Source: Trichoplusia ni
Taxonomy: Eukaryota; Arthropoda; Insecta; Lepidoptera; Noctuidae
DNA: 64,000 bases
Reading direction: 5' to 3'
Assembly: GCF_003590095.1 (NCBI RefSeq)
Contig: NC_039494.1
Span: 6,324,001 to 6,388,000 of the forward strand
Below the pieces are notes generated by a model that did not search any database, was not told the origin of the DNA, and worked only from the letters and a program-made list of their open reading frames with translations. This document shows, piece after piece, positions 45,580-54,559 of this stretch (position 1 is its first letter; every line of letters begins with the position of its first letter). A program made the translations under genes and the position numbers.

Positions 45580-45600
45580 TCAGTCAAAACTATACACCAT
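45580..45600 (-). promoter_or_regulatory. Six-codon upstream ORF before gene F
   Basis: ATGGTGTATAGTTTTGACTG then A (peptide MVYSFD) ends 6 nt before the main ATG, with spacer TACGTA. It lies 24 nt downstream of the predicted transcription start, so it should be in the mRNA leader. Confidence 0.6.
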
Positions 45601-45621
45601 ATTTATGGAAGTATAGCAGAT

Positions 45622-45653
45622 ACTGTTCTAAGTAACGGGTAAAATATTTTATA
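45622..45653 (-). promoter_or_regulatory. Core promoter of gene F: TATA box and initiator
   Basis: TATAAAAT at 45653-45646 is followed by CAGT with its A at 45624. The first T of the TATA box is 29 nt upstream of that A, the canonical TATA-to-initiator spacing in insects. The predicted 5' leader is about 51 nt and contains the upstream ORF. Confidence 0.6.
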
Positions 45654-45659
45654 AACAAT

Positions 45660-46005
45660 TAGACTCGTAATCAGAATGTTGTGATTTGGTTTAAATGGCA
45701 TTTTATGGAGCGTTCACAAAAATAAATTAAACAAATCTCTGTAGGCCTTACACTTTTTGATGCCATGGACCACGTCTCTCAACCATTACACTTCACTAAC
45801 TACAATAATGACACAAACCATTTTTATTCACTAACTTTTACCATGTTATTACTTTTAACAGCGATGAAAATATATTGTTTTATCTAATTTGATTTTTATT
45901 TTACTTGAGGTTCTTAAAAAACAAGCCGCGTCTAAAGAAATATAAATTGAAATTCATCTAATGTAATCTAATCTCATCTTCTTCTTCTTCTTCTATCTTC
46001 TATCT
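45660..46005. other. Upstream region of gene F
   Basis: AT-rich, ending in a TTC/TATCTTC low-complexity run beside the Helitron. Confidence 0.4.
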
Positions 46006-48148
46006 TCTATATATATAAAAATGAAATGCTGTTCGTTAGTCTCACTAAAACTCGACAACGGCTGAACCGATTTGGCTTTTTTTAGTCTTGAAGTATTCGT
46101 AGAAGTCCAGGGAAGGTTTAAACGGTGAGAAAATTCGAAAAAATTGCGGAAAAGGCGAAAAAATAACAAATTGTGAAAAAAACGGTCTTATCAAAGCAAG
46201 TCTTATTTAATTAATAATTTAGCTGGTTTTTTTTAATAATTTATGTACACACACAAATAGTCTTACAATTAATGATGGCTTTAGTATATGTAGGTTTTCT
46301 AATAATCGCTCAGTTTAAGGCTAGCAGCTACTTGAATGCATGTTTCATACTAAATTTGCTAAATAGTGTTTAAGATGATAGTTTTATATTGTGTGAGTTT
46401 TTGTTTAGTTCAAAATATTATGATTTTTATATTTTTTATCGAAAACACTTAACTCTTGAGTATTTTTTCACTAATTGAGGAGAAAATTAAGTTTTAAAAT
46501 ACCGAGCCTTTTTAAATACTAAGATTGATTTAAAATCCAAAGACAATAAAGAGATTTGCCTAAATATTTTTTACACTCAGAATTAGGAACAAAATGCATT
46601 GGAATTAGAATTTTTTAAATCGGAATAAGGTGCCTCAGACTTCTTTACATTTTACACTATTTAACATTTTTTAACTTTTATACAGTCAATCTGTGAGTAT
46701 ATTTCAAAATTTAGATAAATAACACTTCTATTAAAAATTGCTAATTCTACAGAAAGGTATATTAAACACTCAATTTATGTTCTTTTAAGTTATAATGAAA
46801 ACACCGCGGAATTAGGTGCCTTTACCGTACTTTCCTGTCAAACATTTGACATTTTTTGATGTCGGTCATAGTTTGAAAAGTAAATATAAAGAAGTCTTTA
46901 TTGTTATATATATTGTCATAAAACCTACGTAGTAGCCAGCGGACCAGTCACTTACATTTTACTTGATCAGCAAACTTCGCAATAAAACTATAACCATGAC
47001 TAAAAAAGGTAAATCTTTCCCAACGTTTCAAAGGAGCTAAAATATGGAGGATCATAAGTTCCCAAGAATCTATCGAAGAGCGTCAGGAGAGAGTTGATGC
47101 TGTTCGAGAATATCAGGCTGCAACTCGCTCCGTTAATTTTTTAATTGTTAATTGCGTTTGATATCTCAGCGTATCTACGCATCTGCTTCTAGATCTCTAG
47201 AGGCAAGTGCAGAACATGCGCGACAGTCCGCTGATCGTGAACGTCACGCATTGTATCGCGAGTCGGAGACGTTTACTGATAAAAAATTATGCTTGAGTTC
47301 TCAGCGAATTTGCATATCTACTAATAAGTCTTTTGAAACAAGTGATGAACGTGATGGTCAACAGTTTGACCGAGATAAACCTAAATTGTACCGAAAACTC
47401 ACACACTAAAATATTCATAATCAATTAGAAAATCAGAAAGAAAGAATAACTGGAGAACGGCATTAAGAGACAGAAAAAGAGCGCAACGAACATTTGAATT
47501 CTGATCGCCTTCGACATTCTTTGAACAATGTCGAAATCATCTGACATAACGTATCGGATGTGTCTCAAAATGTTGCCGCAAGGCATGGCGGCCTTTCGTA
47601 GGTTGATAAGGAACGGAGTGCATTTTCCTATACTCCTATGATTGACTGCACTACAGATTCCGACATCAGATATGGTTCGGTATATATTATGAAGGTGTTA
47701 AATGGCAAAAAGAAACAAACGGTATGTTCTTCTCAGTTGGGAAGGTCAAGGTCAGCATTTATGTTGACATTATCCCCCCAATGTCTGACTCACAAATTTT
47801 ACCTCTTTATGATATTATTTAAAAAACATTCCTTAAGTTAAATTTTTCCTATATGCACGCACATATCCTACACATACCTACTTATATTATAAAACTGAAG
47901 AGTTTGTCACGCTTGAACGCCCTAATCTCAGAAACTACTGAGCGGTATGAAAAAATATTTCAGTGTTAGTCCATTAACTCAGGAAGGCAATAGGATATAT
48001 ATCTACTATAAATCTATGATTAATAGGAGCAGATCAGTAATGAAATATGTTACAACTAAGGGCGGAAACGCAAAAAACTAATCCGATTAAAAAAAAATCC
48101 TAAGTTATATTTTCTAACCACGCGGACGATGTCGCGGGTAACAGCTAG
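46006..48148 (+). mobile_element. Non-autonomous Helitron with coding remnants
   Basis: It starts TCTATATATATAAAAATGAA and ends with a CGCGGACGATGTCGCGGG hairpin and CTAG, followed by T. It contains a MIDCTTDSDIRYGS block (47638). Compared with the copy at 33979-36530 it lacks most of the LLPKNEPKFFQIY region: about 47755-47800 jumps to unrelated GGTCAAGGTCAGCATTTATG sequence and then resumes near the 3' end. Confidence 0.85.
47152..47409 (+). pseudogene. Helitron N-terminal repeat-region remnant
   Basis: The frame reads ISQRIYASASRSLEASAEHA, RQSADRERHALYRESETF, LSSQRICISTNKSFETSDER and DRDKPKLYRKLTH. This is a degenerate series of the short repeated RxxSxxxAExxAxRxxxDRxRHA-type motifs seen at the start of Helitron replication proteins. 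It is too short to be functional. Confidence 0.6.
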
Positions 48149-48271
48149 TCTAATATAAAAAAATAAACATCCAAAACTCAAAATACATACAAAACCCCAA
48201 CTACTAGGATCAAAAATTTAAATATTTATATAAAGGTCATTTTTAAGTTTAAAAAAAATCAAGTAAAACCG

Positions 48272-48455
48272 ACTACCGCGGTAAGGAATTCAATCCTTGT
48301 GTCGCGGGGGTTTCACAAACATACAATTCACAGGCACAAAGACACCCAGACTCAGAACAAGCATTCGTGGATCACACAAACGCTTGTCCTGTGCGGGGAT
48401 CGCACCCTCGACACGACGTGGACTGTCGACTACCCGTGCAGTCTAAGGTCACTTC
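48272..48455 (-). mobile_element. tRNA-derived SINE, reverse
   Basis: The reverse complement carries TGAGTCTGGGTGTCTTTGTG and CACAAGGATTGAATTCCTTA, and a head with GTGCGATCCCC (B-box-like). It is the same family as 23895-24108. Confidence 0.7.
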
Positions 48456-48718
48456 TTAGCCAGGTGAAGCGAAAGTCGAAATGCTACACAATGCACATGC
48501 TTTTAGTACTGACTAAGTATTTTGGTAATAGAAATACTCCATAACAGCTGTTAGTAATATTGTGGTAATATTGGTAGTGTTCTAGTAATTAACGTCACAC
48601 CGAAGAACCTACAGAGCTTTTATAAATTGGCTACTTGACAGTTGTAACTATAAAATATGAAACAAGTTTGATGTGGTAGCTTATAGGTAGACTGTACGGT
48701 ATTTTTTTTGTATATCGA

Positions 48719-49434
48719 AGGGTCCTACGTATATGGGCCAAAATGCAAAATGACAACTTTACAGGAGAGGTTTCCAAAGTTTAAATTTACTTCAGATTGA
48801 TAAAGTCGAACTTTACGTTTATTTGGTGGTTTACTGAGACAGCTATCCTCCTCATATATACAATGGTATTTTATGTATACATTACACAGGTTTTATTTCA
48901 CGTCATATTGGCCATTTTACCTTAGTTTTTGTTTAAATAATTTTTCTTTAAAGACACGGTAAAAGGGCCAATGTGTCATATTGGCCATTATACGTGTATT
49001 TCACAAATTAGCAAAAAGCAGATCCTCTTTTCTCAATGCCAAATTAACCAAATCTCGACCTCTAGACAACTTAGTTCGGTAATTGAATACCATCTTTTAT
49101 TATTAAACTAAGTTGTAACCAAAAAACACAACAATAACATTTCGTGTTCAACGCAGTTTGGCCGTTGGTATAAGTGTCAAATCTGGCGATTGGTCCAAAC
49201 AACGAAACAAACGCGCGAGAACTACCCACGTATAAGTCTCTAACTACTCTTAGGACCTTACACGTTTAAATTCACGTTACATAGGCCCTTCTACAGTAAA
49301 AATCATGTTTCTATGCAGAAATATATAGTTTTTAATAACCCACATGATACATTACATCTTTAAGATACTCGTACATTTACCAACAAAAAGTGAAAATGGC
49401 CAAATTGTTAGTTTGGCCCATATACGTAGGACCC
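48719..49434. mobile_element. 716-bp element with 21-bp terminal inverted repeats
   Basis: The left end GGGTCCTACGTATATGGGCCA is a perfect inverted match of the right end TGGCCCATATACGTAGGACCC, and ATCGA-like sequence flanks both sides. The interior repeats TTGGCCATTTTAC/ATTGGCCATTATACG motifs (48910, 48985). No transposase is present. Confidence 0.75.
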
Positions 49435-49439
49435 ATCGA

Positions 49440-49910
49440 TATGTACTGTATGTGTGATTGAACGTCATGTGACGTCATATTTTACGTAAACATTGAGTGA
49501 TATTTGCTGTGAATTTCATTGAGGGCTGAGCGATATTATAATTAACTATTTCGGTTTGTGCTTGAGAGTGGTTTTACAATGGAACCAGGGTACCTATATA
49601 AAAGCTAATAGTGCAAATCTGCCAAAAATCGATTTCTATATGGCGCGAATTTCTTCGTGTGTAAGTAATTTGTCAGGATATCTAATAAAATTGACGTTCT
49701 TCTACAAATTGGCACTGCAAACCTCCTACTAGTTGTCATTTCTACGAGTCTTCAAGTGCAGAAACTAAGTTTTAAGTTGTCCTTTTTCCTCAGAATACGC
49801 TTATAATAGCATAGACCTCCGTTGATGTGTTTTAAGGTTTGACGTCTCAGCCTCAAATGTCACGTGACAAGTTTGTTTTCGCGCGATAATTCAAGGACAA
49901 GGGTCAAGGA
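49440..49910. other. Non-coding stretch upstream of gene G
   Basis: Nothing recognisable. Confidence 0.35.
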
Positions 49911-49914
49911 TTGG

Positions 49915-50030
49915 TATGATCCACGAATGCTTGACCTAAGTCAGGGTGGCTTTGTGCATGTGACTTAAATGTCTGTGAAACCCCCGCGAAACAAAGTACA
50001 AGTTCCTTAATGCGGCAGTTGTTTCTAAAA
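49915..50030 (+). mobile_element. SINE body fragment
   Basis: ATCCACGAATGCTTG, GTGCATGTGACTTAAATGTC and AAACCCCCGCGAAACAAAG are the body and tail of the tRNA-SINE family. The tRNA-like head is missing. Confidence 0.6.
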
Positions 50031-50242
50031 CAATAAACTTTTAGATAGTACTTGCTACTTACTATTCAATAGAATAAATAATAACACATTATTTTACTGA
50101 TGGACAAAACGACATACGATTAATGTGCATTATATGGGCCCGATAAGCTGCGGAATCATACAGCAGACGAAGCGTATCACAGCACTGTGATTAAATTTGC
50201 AATTGTGTACGCCTGATTGATAGCAATCTTTATGTTGGGAGC

Positions 50243-50260
50243 ATGGTTTGTCAGCTTTAG
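50243..50260 (+). promoter_or_regulatory. Five-codon upstream ORF before gene G
   Basis: ATGGTTTGTCAGCTTTAG (peptide MVCQL), then the 9-nt spacer TAGAACGTT and the main ATG at 50270. Confidence 0.55.
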
Positions 50261-50269
50261 TAGAACGTT

Positions 50270-50827
50270 ATGAGGATTTATATGATTTTCCTCTGTTTTG
50301 CGGTGATGTTCACTATTTTGCAATCGGTGACGTCAGACTCTCTGCGCTACCGTCCACAAGTAATGCTGGCTGATCTGCAACCTTCAAATGATTTAATAGA
50401 TCGAATAGTTGAATCTAGAAAGCGACATAGGCCTGTGTGTGGTGCTATACCTGTTCAAGATCACAGTTGTGAAATGCCTACCAGCTGCAGGCAAGTTCTA
50501 TCTAATTCAGTGAACAAAAATCCAGAAACAACTTGTCACACAGTTTGGGTTCCGATGCCTAGAGCCACGCCCCGGTCTCTGTTATCCCAGCAAAAGACAT
50601 CAATAACTCAATCACGTGTATTTCACCGGATTTATCATTCTACTATTAAATTATATACGGGAGACGTACAGATTAGACAAAATAAAAAAATGAAAGTAGA
50701 CTTTAAAACGACAGAGAGCACAACGGGTAGTAATCGAGCACGTCTTACCATAAGCACTATGGCGCCTTATCGAGAAGGAACCCTTGATGAGGAGCTCGTG
50801 ATCACCCACAGACGTGTCCGGAACTAG
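50270..50827 (+). CDS. Gene G: secreted protein of the CGP-SCE family
   Basis: This encodes 185 residues. The start MRIYMIFLCFAVMFTILQSV is a strong signal peptide, followed by LRYRPQVMLADLQ (the RP motif). The core is at residues 57-68 (SRKRHRPV then CGAIPVQDHSCE), with Ala in place of Pro at its third position. A further cysteine pair lies in the next 30 residues. The C-terminus has RARLTISTMAPYREGTLDEE from about residue 157 but then ends, lacking the Cys-Trp module of D, E and F. A poly(A) signal AATAAA is at 50921-50926, about 95 nt past the stop. Basic residues before the core and before TISTM could be processing sites (inference). Confidence 0.82.
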   Translation: MRIYMIFLCFAVMFTILQSVTSDSLRYRPQVMLADLQPSNDLIDRIVESRKRHRPVCGAIPVQDHSCEMPTSCRQVLSNSVNKNPETTCHTVWVPMPRATPRSLLSQQKTSITQSRVFHRIYHSTIKLYTGDVQIRQNKKMKVDFKTTESTTGSNRARLTISTMAPYREGTLDEELVITHRRVRN

Positions 50828-50929
50828 GGTCCATGTGAGTCGACTACTAGACTAGCTCTCAAGTGCGTTTACTTACCTAGTTACTATTGACGCAGTCAAT
50901 AGTTTATATAAGTTTATTAAAATAAATGG

Positions 50930-51710
50930 TTTTATAGTTTTCGATAAGTTTAGTTTTTTTTGTTAACCCGATAAATAATGTGTTTTCTATGTTACCTCGA
51001 TAACAAATTGTGAAATGATATGGTGTTCTGTAAAGACAAATATAAAGTTTTTGTCTTTTCGAATTATTTACCGACATAAACCTTCAATGGCGGAAAACGG
51101 ACCCTTAGGAGTTCAAAATATGAATATACAATAGACCGCGATAAAAGCTTTTACTACTTTGAGGTGCCTAGTGTAGTGCGAAATCAATAAAGTCACTTTT
51201 TACTATTGTCAAACACAAACTGGTAAAGATCACGAAGCGAAGGGTGACTAAATACTCCGTGAGAGAGACTTCTTGACTAGATAATTAAATTTAATAAGTC
51301 AAAAACCCTATTGTCACCTGGCGTCGCATTCGGCATGAACAGTTACCGAGTAGGATAAGCATAAGTATGTTTCACAGTTACTTTTTCTGTATCTTGGTGT
51401 GTTTATTTGACTGTTATGGTTAGTGGTCACAATTGTTGAACCAGATGTCGTGGGTTCCGTACCCACTCAGAACAAGCATTTTGTGATGAGCACAGGTGTT
51501 TTTCCTAGTTGTTAGTTATTTACCTTTAGAGAATTTACTAGCTTTTAATAATAATGTTTAATGCAGGCCCCGTTTTATAGGTTTCTTATAAGATTATTTC
51601 TTGGCTACTTTCTTTATTTCACTTTCTTATGAGCCTAGAGTAAACCATTTACAATTTGTGACTCAAACATCATTGATCATTTAAAAACACGGCTACCTAT
51701 GACACTTATA
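50930..51710. other. Non-coding stretch with a short SINE relic
   Basis: CCACTCAGAACAAGCATTTT near 51467 is a reverse fragment of the SINE body. The rest is unassigned. Confidence 0.35.
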
Positions 51711-51955
51711 TCTATACTAATATTATAAAGCTGAAAAGTTTGTTTGTTTGTTTGAAAAATTATTTTTGTGTTCAATAGATCATTCATCGACGAAGGTTTT
51801 AGGCTATATAACATCACGCCGCAAGTAATAGGAGCGAAGATATAATGGGAAATGTGGCAAAAAAGGGGAAAAATTTTAACCTTCGTGGGCTTTCGTTAAA
51901 AAATTCCTAACTTATATCTTCAAACCACGCGGACGAAGTCGGGGGCAACAGCTAG
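51711..51955 (+). mobile_element. Short non-autonomous Helitron (245 bp)
   Basis: It starts TCTATACTAATATTATAAAG and ends with ACGCGGACGAAGTCGGGGGC then AACAGCTAG. Flanks are A on the 5' side and T on the 3' side, with no target duplication. It shares the 3' end with the larger Helitrons but has a different 5' end. Confidence 0.85.
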
Positions 51956-52282
51956 TTATTAATAAAAGGCAGTAATCGCAGAAACGGTAAAGAGTATAAG
52001 AGTGCTCTCGGAGTCTTGACCAATAGTGCAGCCAAGAGCCGCAGAACGTGCAGTGATAACGTCAAACAGAATCGACACAGACTAGACATGCTCATCACAG
52101 CTACAGCTGACACTATGCTTCCACTTAAATATAAGTAACAACTAAAAGGTAACACATTGTTTAATCTCATTTCATAGTCATAAAGACTTGCCTACGGATA
52201 ATATTGACTATTCAGAGAGCTATTGCTATATTAAAAGTTCTGAAATTCATAAAAATACGTTACACGTCAAAAAAATATTGCG

Positions 52283-53041
52283 CTATGTTTTATCAAGCAT
52301 CGCTGTTTGACCAACAGGAAAGGTATTGCCCACCCAGATGATTTGGGTACTCGTAGTCATACTCATAAAAAGCTTGTGATGCTGTGGGCTGAGTGTTAAC
52401 TTTTTAAGGTTGATTGTTTTCTCAAGACATCTTGGAGAAAAGTGGCTGGACAACTCGCTTACTTTAGGTGTTTGTTTTTCGAAAATTGAATTTGATATCG
52501 GTTTATATCTTGTTGTGTGGTGAGGTACATCTGTGGCTTTTGACTTAGTTTGAGGAGACTCATCAAACACATCGTAATGAATGTCTTGTGGCGCCTGGGT
52601 AAAGCCCTCACAGACTGTTCTGGGATTAGGTGGGTTTTTACCACTTTTCCTCTGTGACCATCTTTTTGAAGGAGAAAAGGACGAGCAAGTAGAATTCACA
52701 CGGTCCGATGTGCTTCCAGTTACATTAGTTTTAGACGCTGCTACTGAATTATTTGGGATGGTATGCAATATCGTTTTATTTTCAGGGTTCATCAGATTCA
52801 ATTCAGGTTGTACTTCACAACCATAGTAGTCGTCCTCAAACGAGTCTATGCCGCATATAATTTGTACGTAACCGAACTTCCTGATTCTTTTATATTTCTG
52901 CTCCATTTGTTTTGTGTTGGGCTTTTTCTCTGTTATATGTGTCAAAACCGGTGCAGATACAGTGTGATTTGTGTTTAAAGGCGCGGTATAAGTCACTTGC
53001 ATAAATAAGAATAGTATCACCAACACTCGATATGGATGCAT
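52283..53041 (-). CDS. Gene H: secreted protein, candidate diverged CGP-SCE member
   Basis: This encodes 252 residues. MHPYRVLVILFLFMQVTYTA is a clear signal peptide. A core-like motif sits at residues 63-76 (CGIDSFEDDYYGCE), where the others have theirs at 50-74, but it is two residues longer and lacks Pro. It follows a basic segment (KYKRIRKFGYVQII). Near the C-terminus MTTSTQIIWVGNTFPVGQT resembles the TTSTMPPFPEGHT motif. The middle is Ser/Thr/Lys-rich. An overlapping frame starts upstream at 53090 rather than the short closed upstream ORF of the other genes. Membership is plausible but weaker than for the rest. Function unknown. Confidence 0.65.
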   Translation of the reverse strand: MHPYRVLVILFLFMQVTYTAPLNTNHTVSAPVLTHITEKKPNTKQMEQKYKRIRKFGYVQIICGIDSFEDDYYGCEVQPELNLMNPENKTILHTIPNNSVAASKTNVTGSTSDRVNSTCSSFSPSKRWSQRKSGKNPPNPRTVCEGFTQAPQDIHYDVFDESPQTKSKATDVPHHTTRYKPISNSIFEKQTPKVSELSSHFSPRCLEKTINLKKLTLSPQHHKLFMSMTTSTQIIWVGNTFPVGQTAMLDKT

Positions 53042-53099
53042 GGTTGTAATTGTTTATATTACGTGGCGACAAATTCACTATCGAACACATTGTTTACTG

Positions 53100-54090
53100 A
53101 ATTAAAATGGCGAAAAATTTTACTTGTTTCAACCATTTAATCCAGATGTTGTGAGTAATGCTTAAGTGGCATTTTTCAACAATAAAATGCGAGATCAATC
53201 ATTGCGTAGCTTAAGCGGCTTATCTGAACCCTGACGTCGATATTATACTCCGCTGTGATTTAATGCTTTAAAGTAGTAAAAATTAAGTAAATTCTAAATA
53301 ACTGACTAGCAGAGACATGACGTGGCTTGTGGACAATGATAATGATAATTAGGTGTTGTAGCTTAGAAGAGAGGGTTCAGTTGCACGACAGCTTGTATCC
53401 TGTCACCGTCACTTATTAAGCCTATACAAACCAATCACGACCAGAATAAACCAGTCAAGTATAAGGCAGCCTCGCGAGTGTTGGTACACCCTCAATCCTA
53501 ACCCTTAGTAAAGAAAAAATACTTTAAAAATTCAATAAAAAAACAACCTATCAAATTTATGTCCGTTGCTTAACCGATATATCTGGCAAACTTTCAACTT
53601 TCCGGCTATCACGGATCATTATACGACCCGAAACATATCGACGGACAGACGAATACACGTTTAAGATGTTTGCCATCACACCTGAAGACTTTACGATCAC
53701 GAACGCGCTCGTAATCGAATCAATGTAATTGCAGTCTAAACAAAAGATAATACCTAACTGAGTCCACTTAAAAAAAAACATAAGATAATCTTTTTATACA
53801 AATCTTTTATCATCCGAGAGACGGTAGGATGCGTCGCTCTGCGTAGTACTTGCGCTCGTCCTAGTGATGGACGAGATTGAGTTTTTGTCACCCAGTTTAA
53901 CGACACTACTTTCCACCTCGACTTTTGACTAGGCTTGCTCCCGTTATTGCTGTCTTTGTGTTGGCCACGAACACGCGACACTACTAACTTAAATAAATCG
54001 AAATCGATTTCGTATATGCTGAGATTAACCCCACACACAAATGTCACATTCTTACAATCTTTCCCTTTTTGAGATTTCAAATCCTATACC
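53100..54090. other. Non-coding stretch
   Basis: Two small minus-strand frames (53557 and 53754) show no domain. Nothing else is recognised. Confidence 0.35.
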
Positions 54091-54094
54091 TACT

Positions 54095-54345
54095 AAATAC
54101 AGCTGAAGAGTTTGTTATATCTTAGACACTACTGGTTTATTTGAAAAAATATTTCAGTGTTAGATAGTAGGAACATTCATTAAGGAAGGATATGGGATAT
54201 ATTATCCCATCCACCATCACGCTATGGTTAATAGGAGCACAGCAGTAATGAAATATCTTACAAATGAGGGCAGAAGTTAGGTTGACTCTAAACACTTTCT
54301 AAGTACTCTCAAAATAATCCTAACTTTTATCTTCTTACCACGCAG
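54095..54345 (+). mobile_element. Degenerate Helitron 3' portion
   Basis: CAGCTGAAGAGTTTGTTATA, TTTGAAAAAATATTTCAGTG, TTAATAGGAGCACAGCAGTA and TCTTACCACGCAG follow the 3' region of the Helitrons above. The hairpin and CTAG end are cut off by repeat R. Confidence 0.65.
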
Positions 54346-54354
54346 TCTCTCGGC

Positions 54355-54455
54355 CAACTGAGAGGCACGTTAAATTGTGGCTCCCGGCTGTTATTCCTAC
54401 ATCTTTGACAGTCGTTACAGGCAGTCAGAAGCTTGAAAGTCTGACAACCAGTCTA
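54355..54455 (+). repeat. Interspersed repeat R (copy 5, truncated)
   Basis: GGCACGTTAAATTGTGGCTC, CCGGCTGTTATTCCTACATC and CTGACAACCAGTCTA are present, after which the copy stops abruptly. Confidence 0.75.
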
Positions 54456-54476
54456 TATTCATATTCATATTCTTTA

Positions 54477-54540
54477 CTAGCTGTTGCCCGCGATTTTGTC
54501 TGCGTGATTTTCAAGATGTGAAAAACTATGAAGTTTAATA
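54477..54540 (-). mobile_element. Helitron 3' terminus, reverse, truncated
   Basis: CTAGCTGTTGCCCGCGATTT then TGTCTGCGTG is the reverse complement of a Helitron 3' hairpin and CTAG end. The 5' extent is unclear. Confidence 0.65.
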
Positions 54541-54559
54541 ATAAAGATCATCGCAAAAA

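Noticed and set aside
52890..53090. A 66-codon frame overlapping the start of gene H as a separate gene
   Set aside because: It overlaps the signal-peptide coding region in another frame and has no recognisable features. It may still matter as an upstream overlapping ORF.
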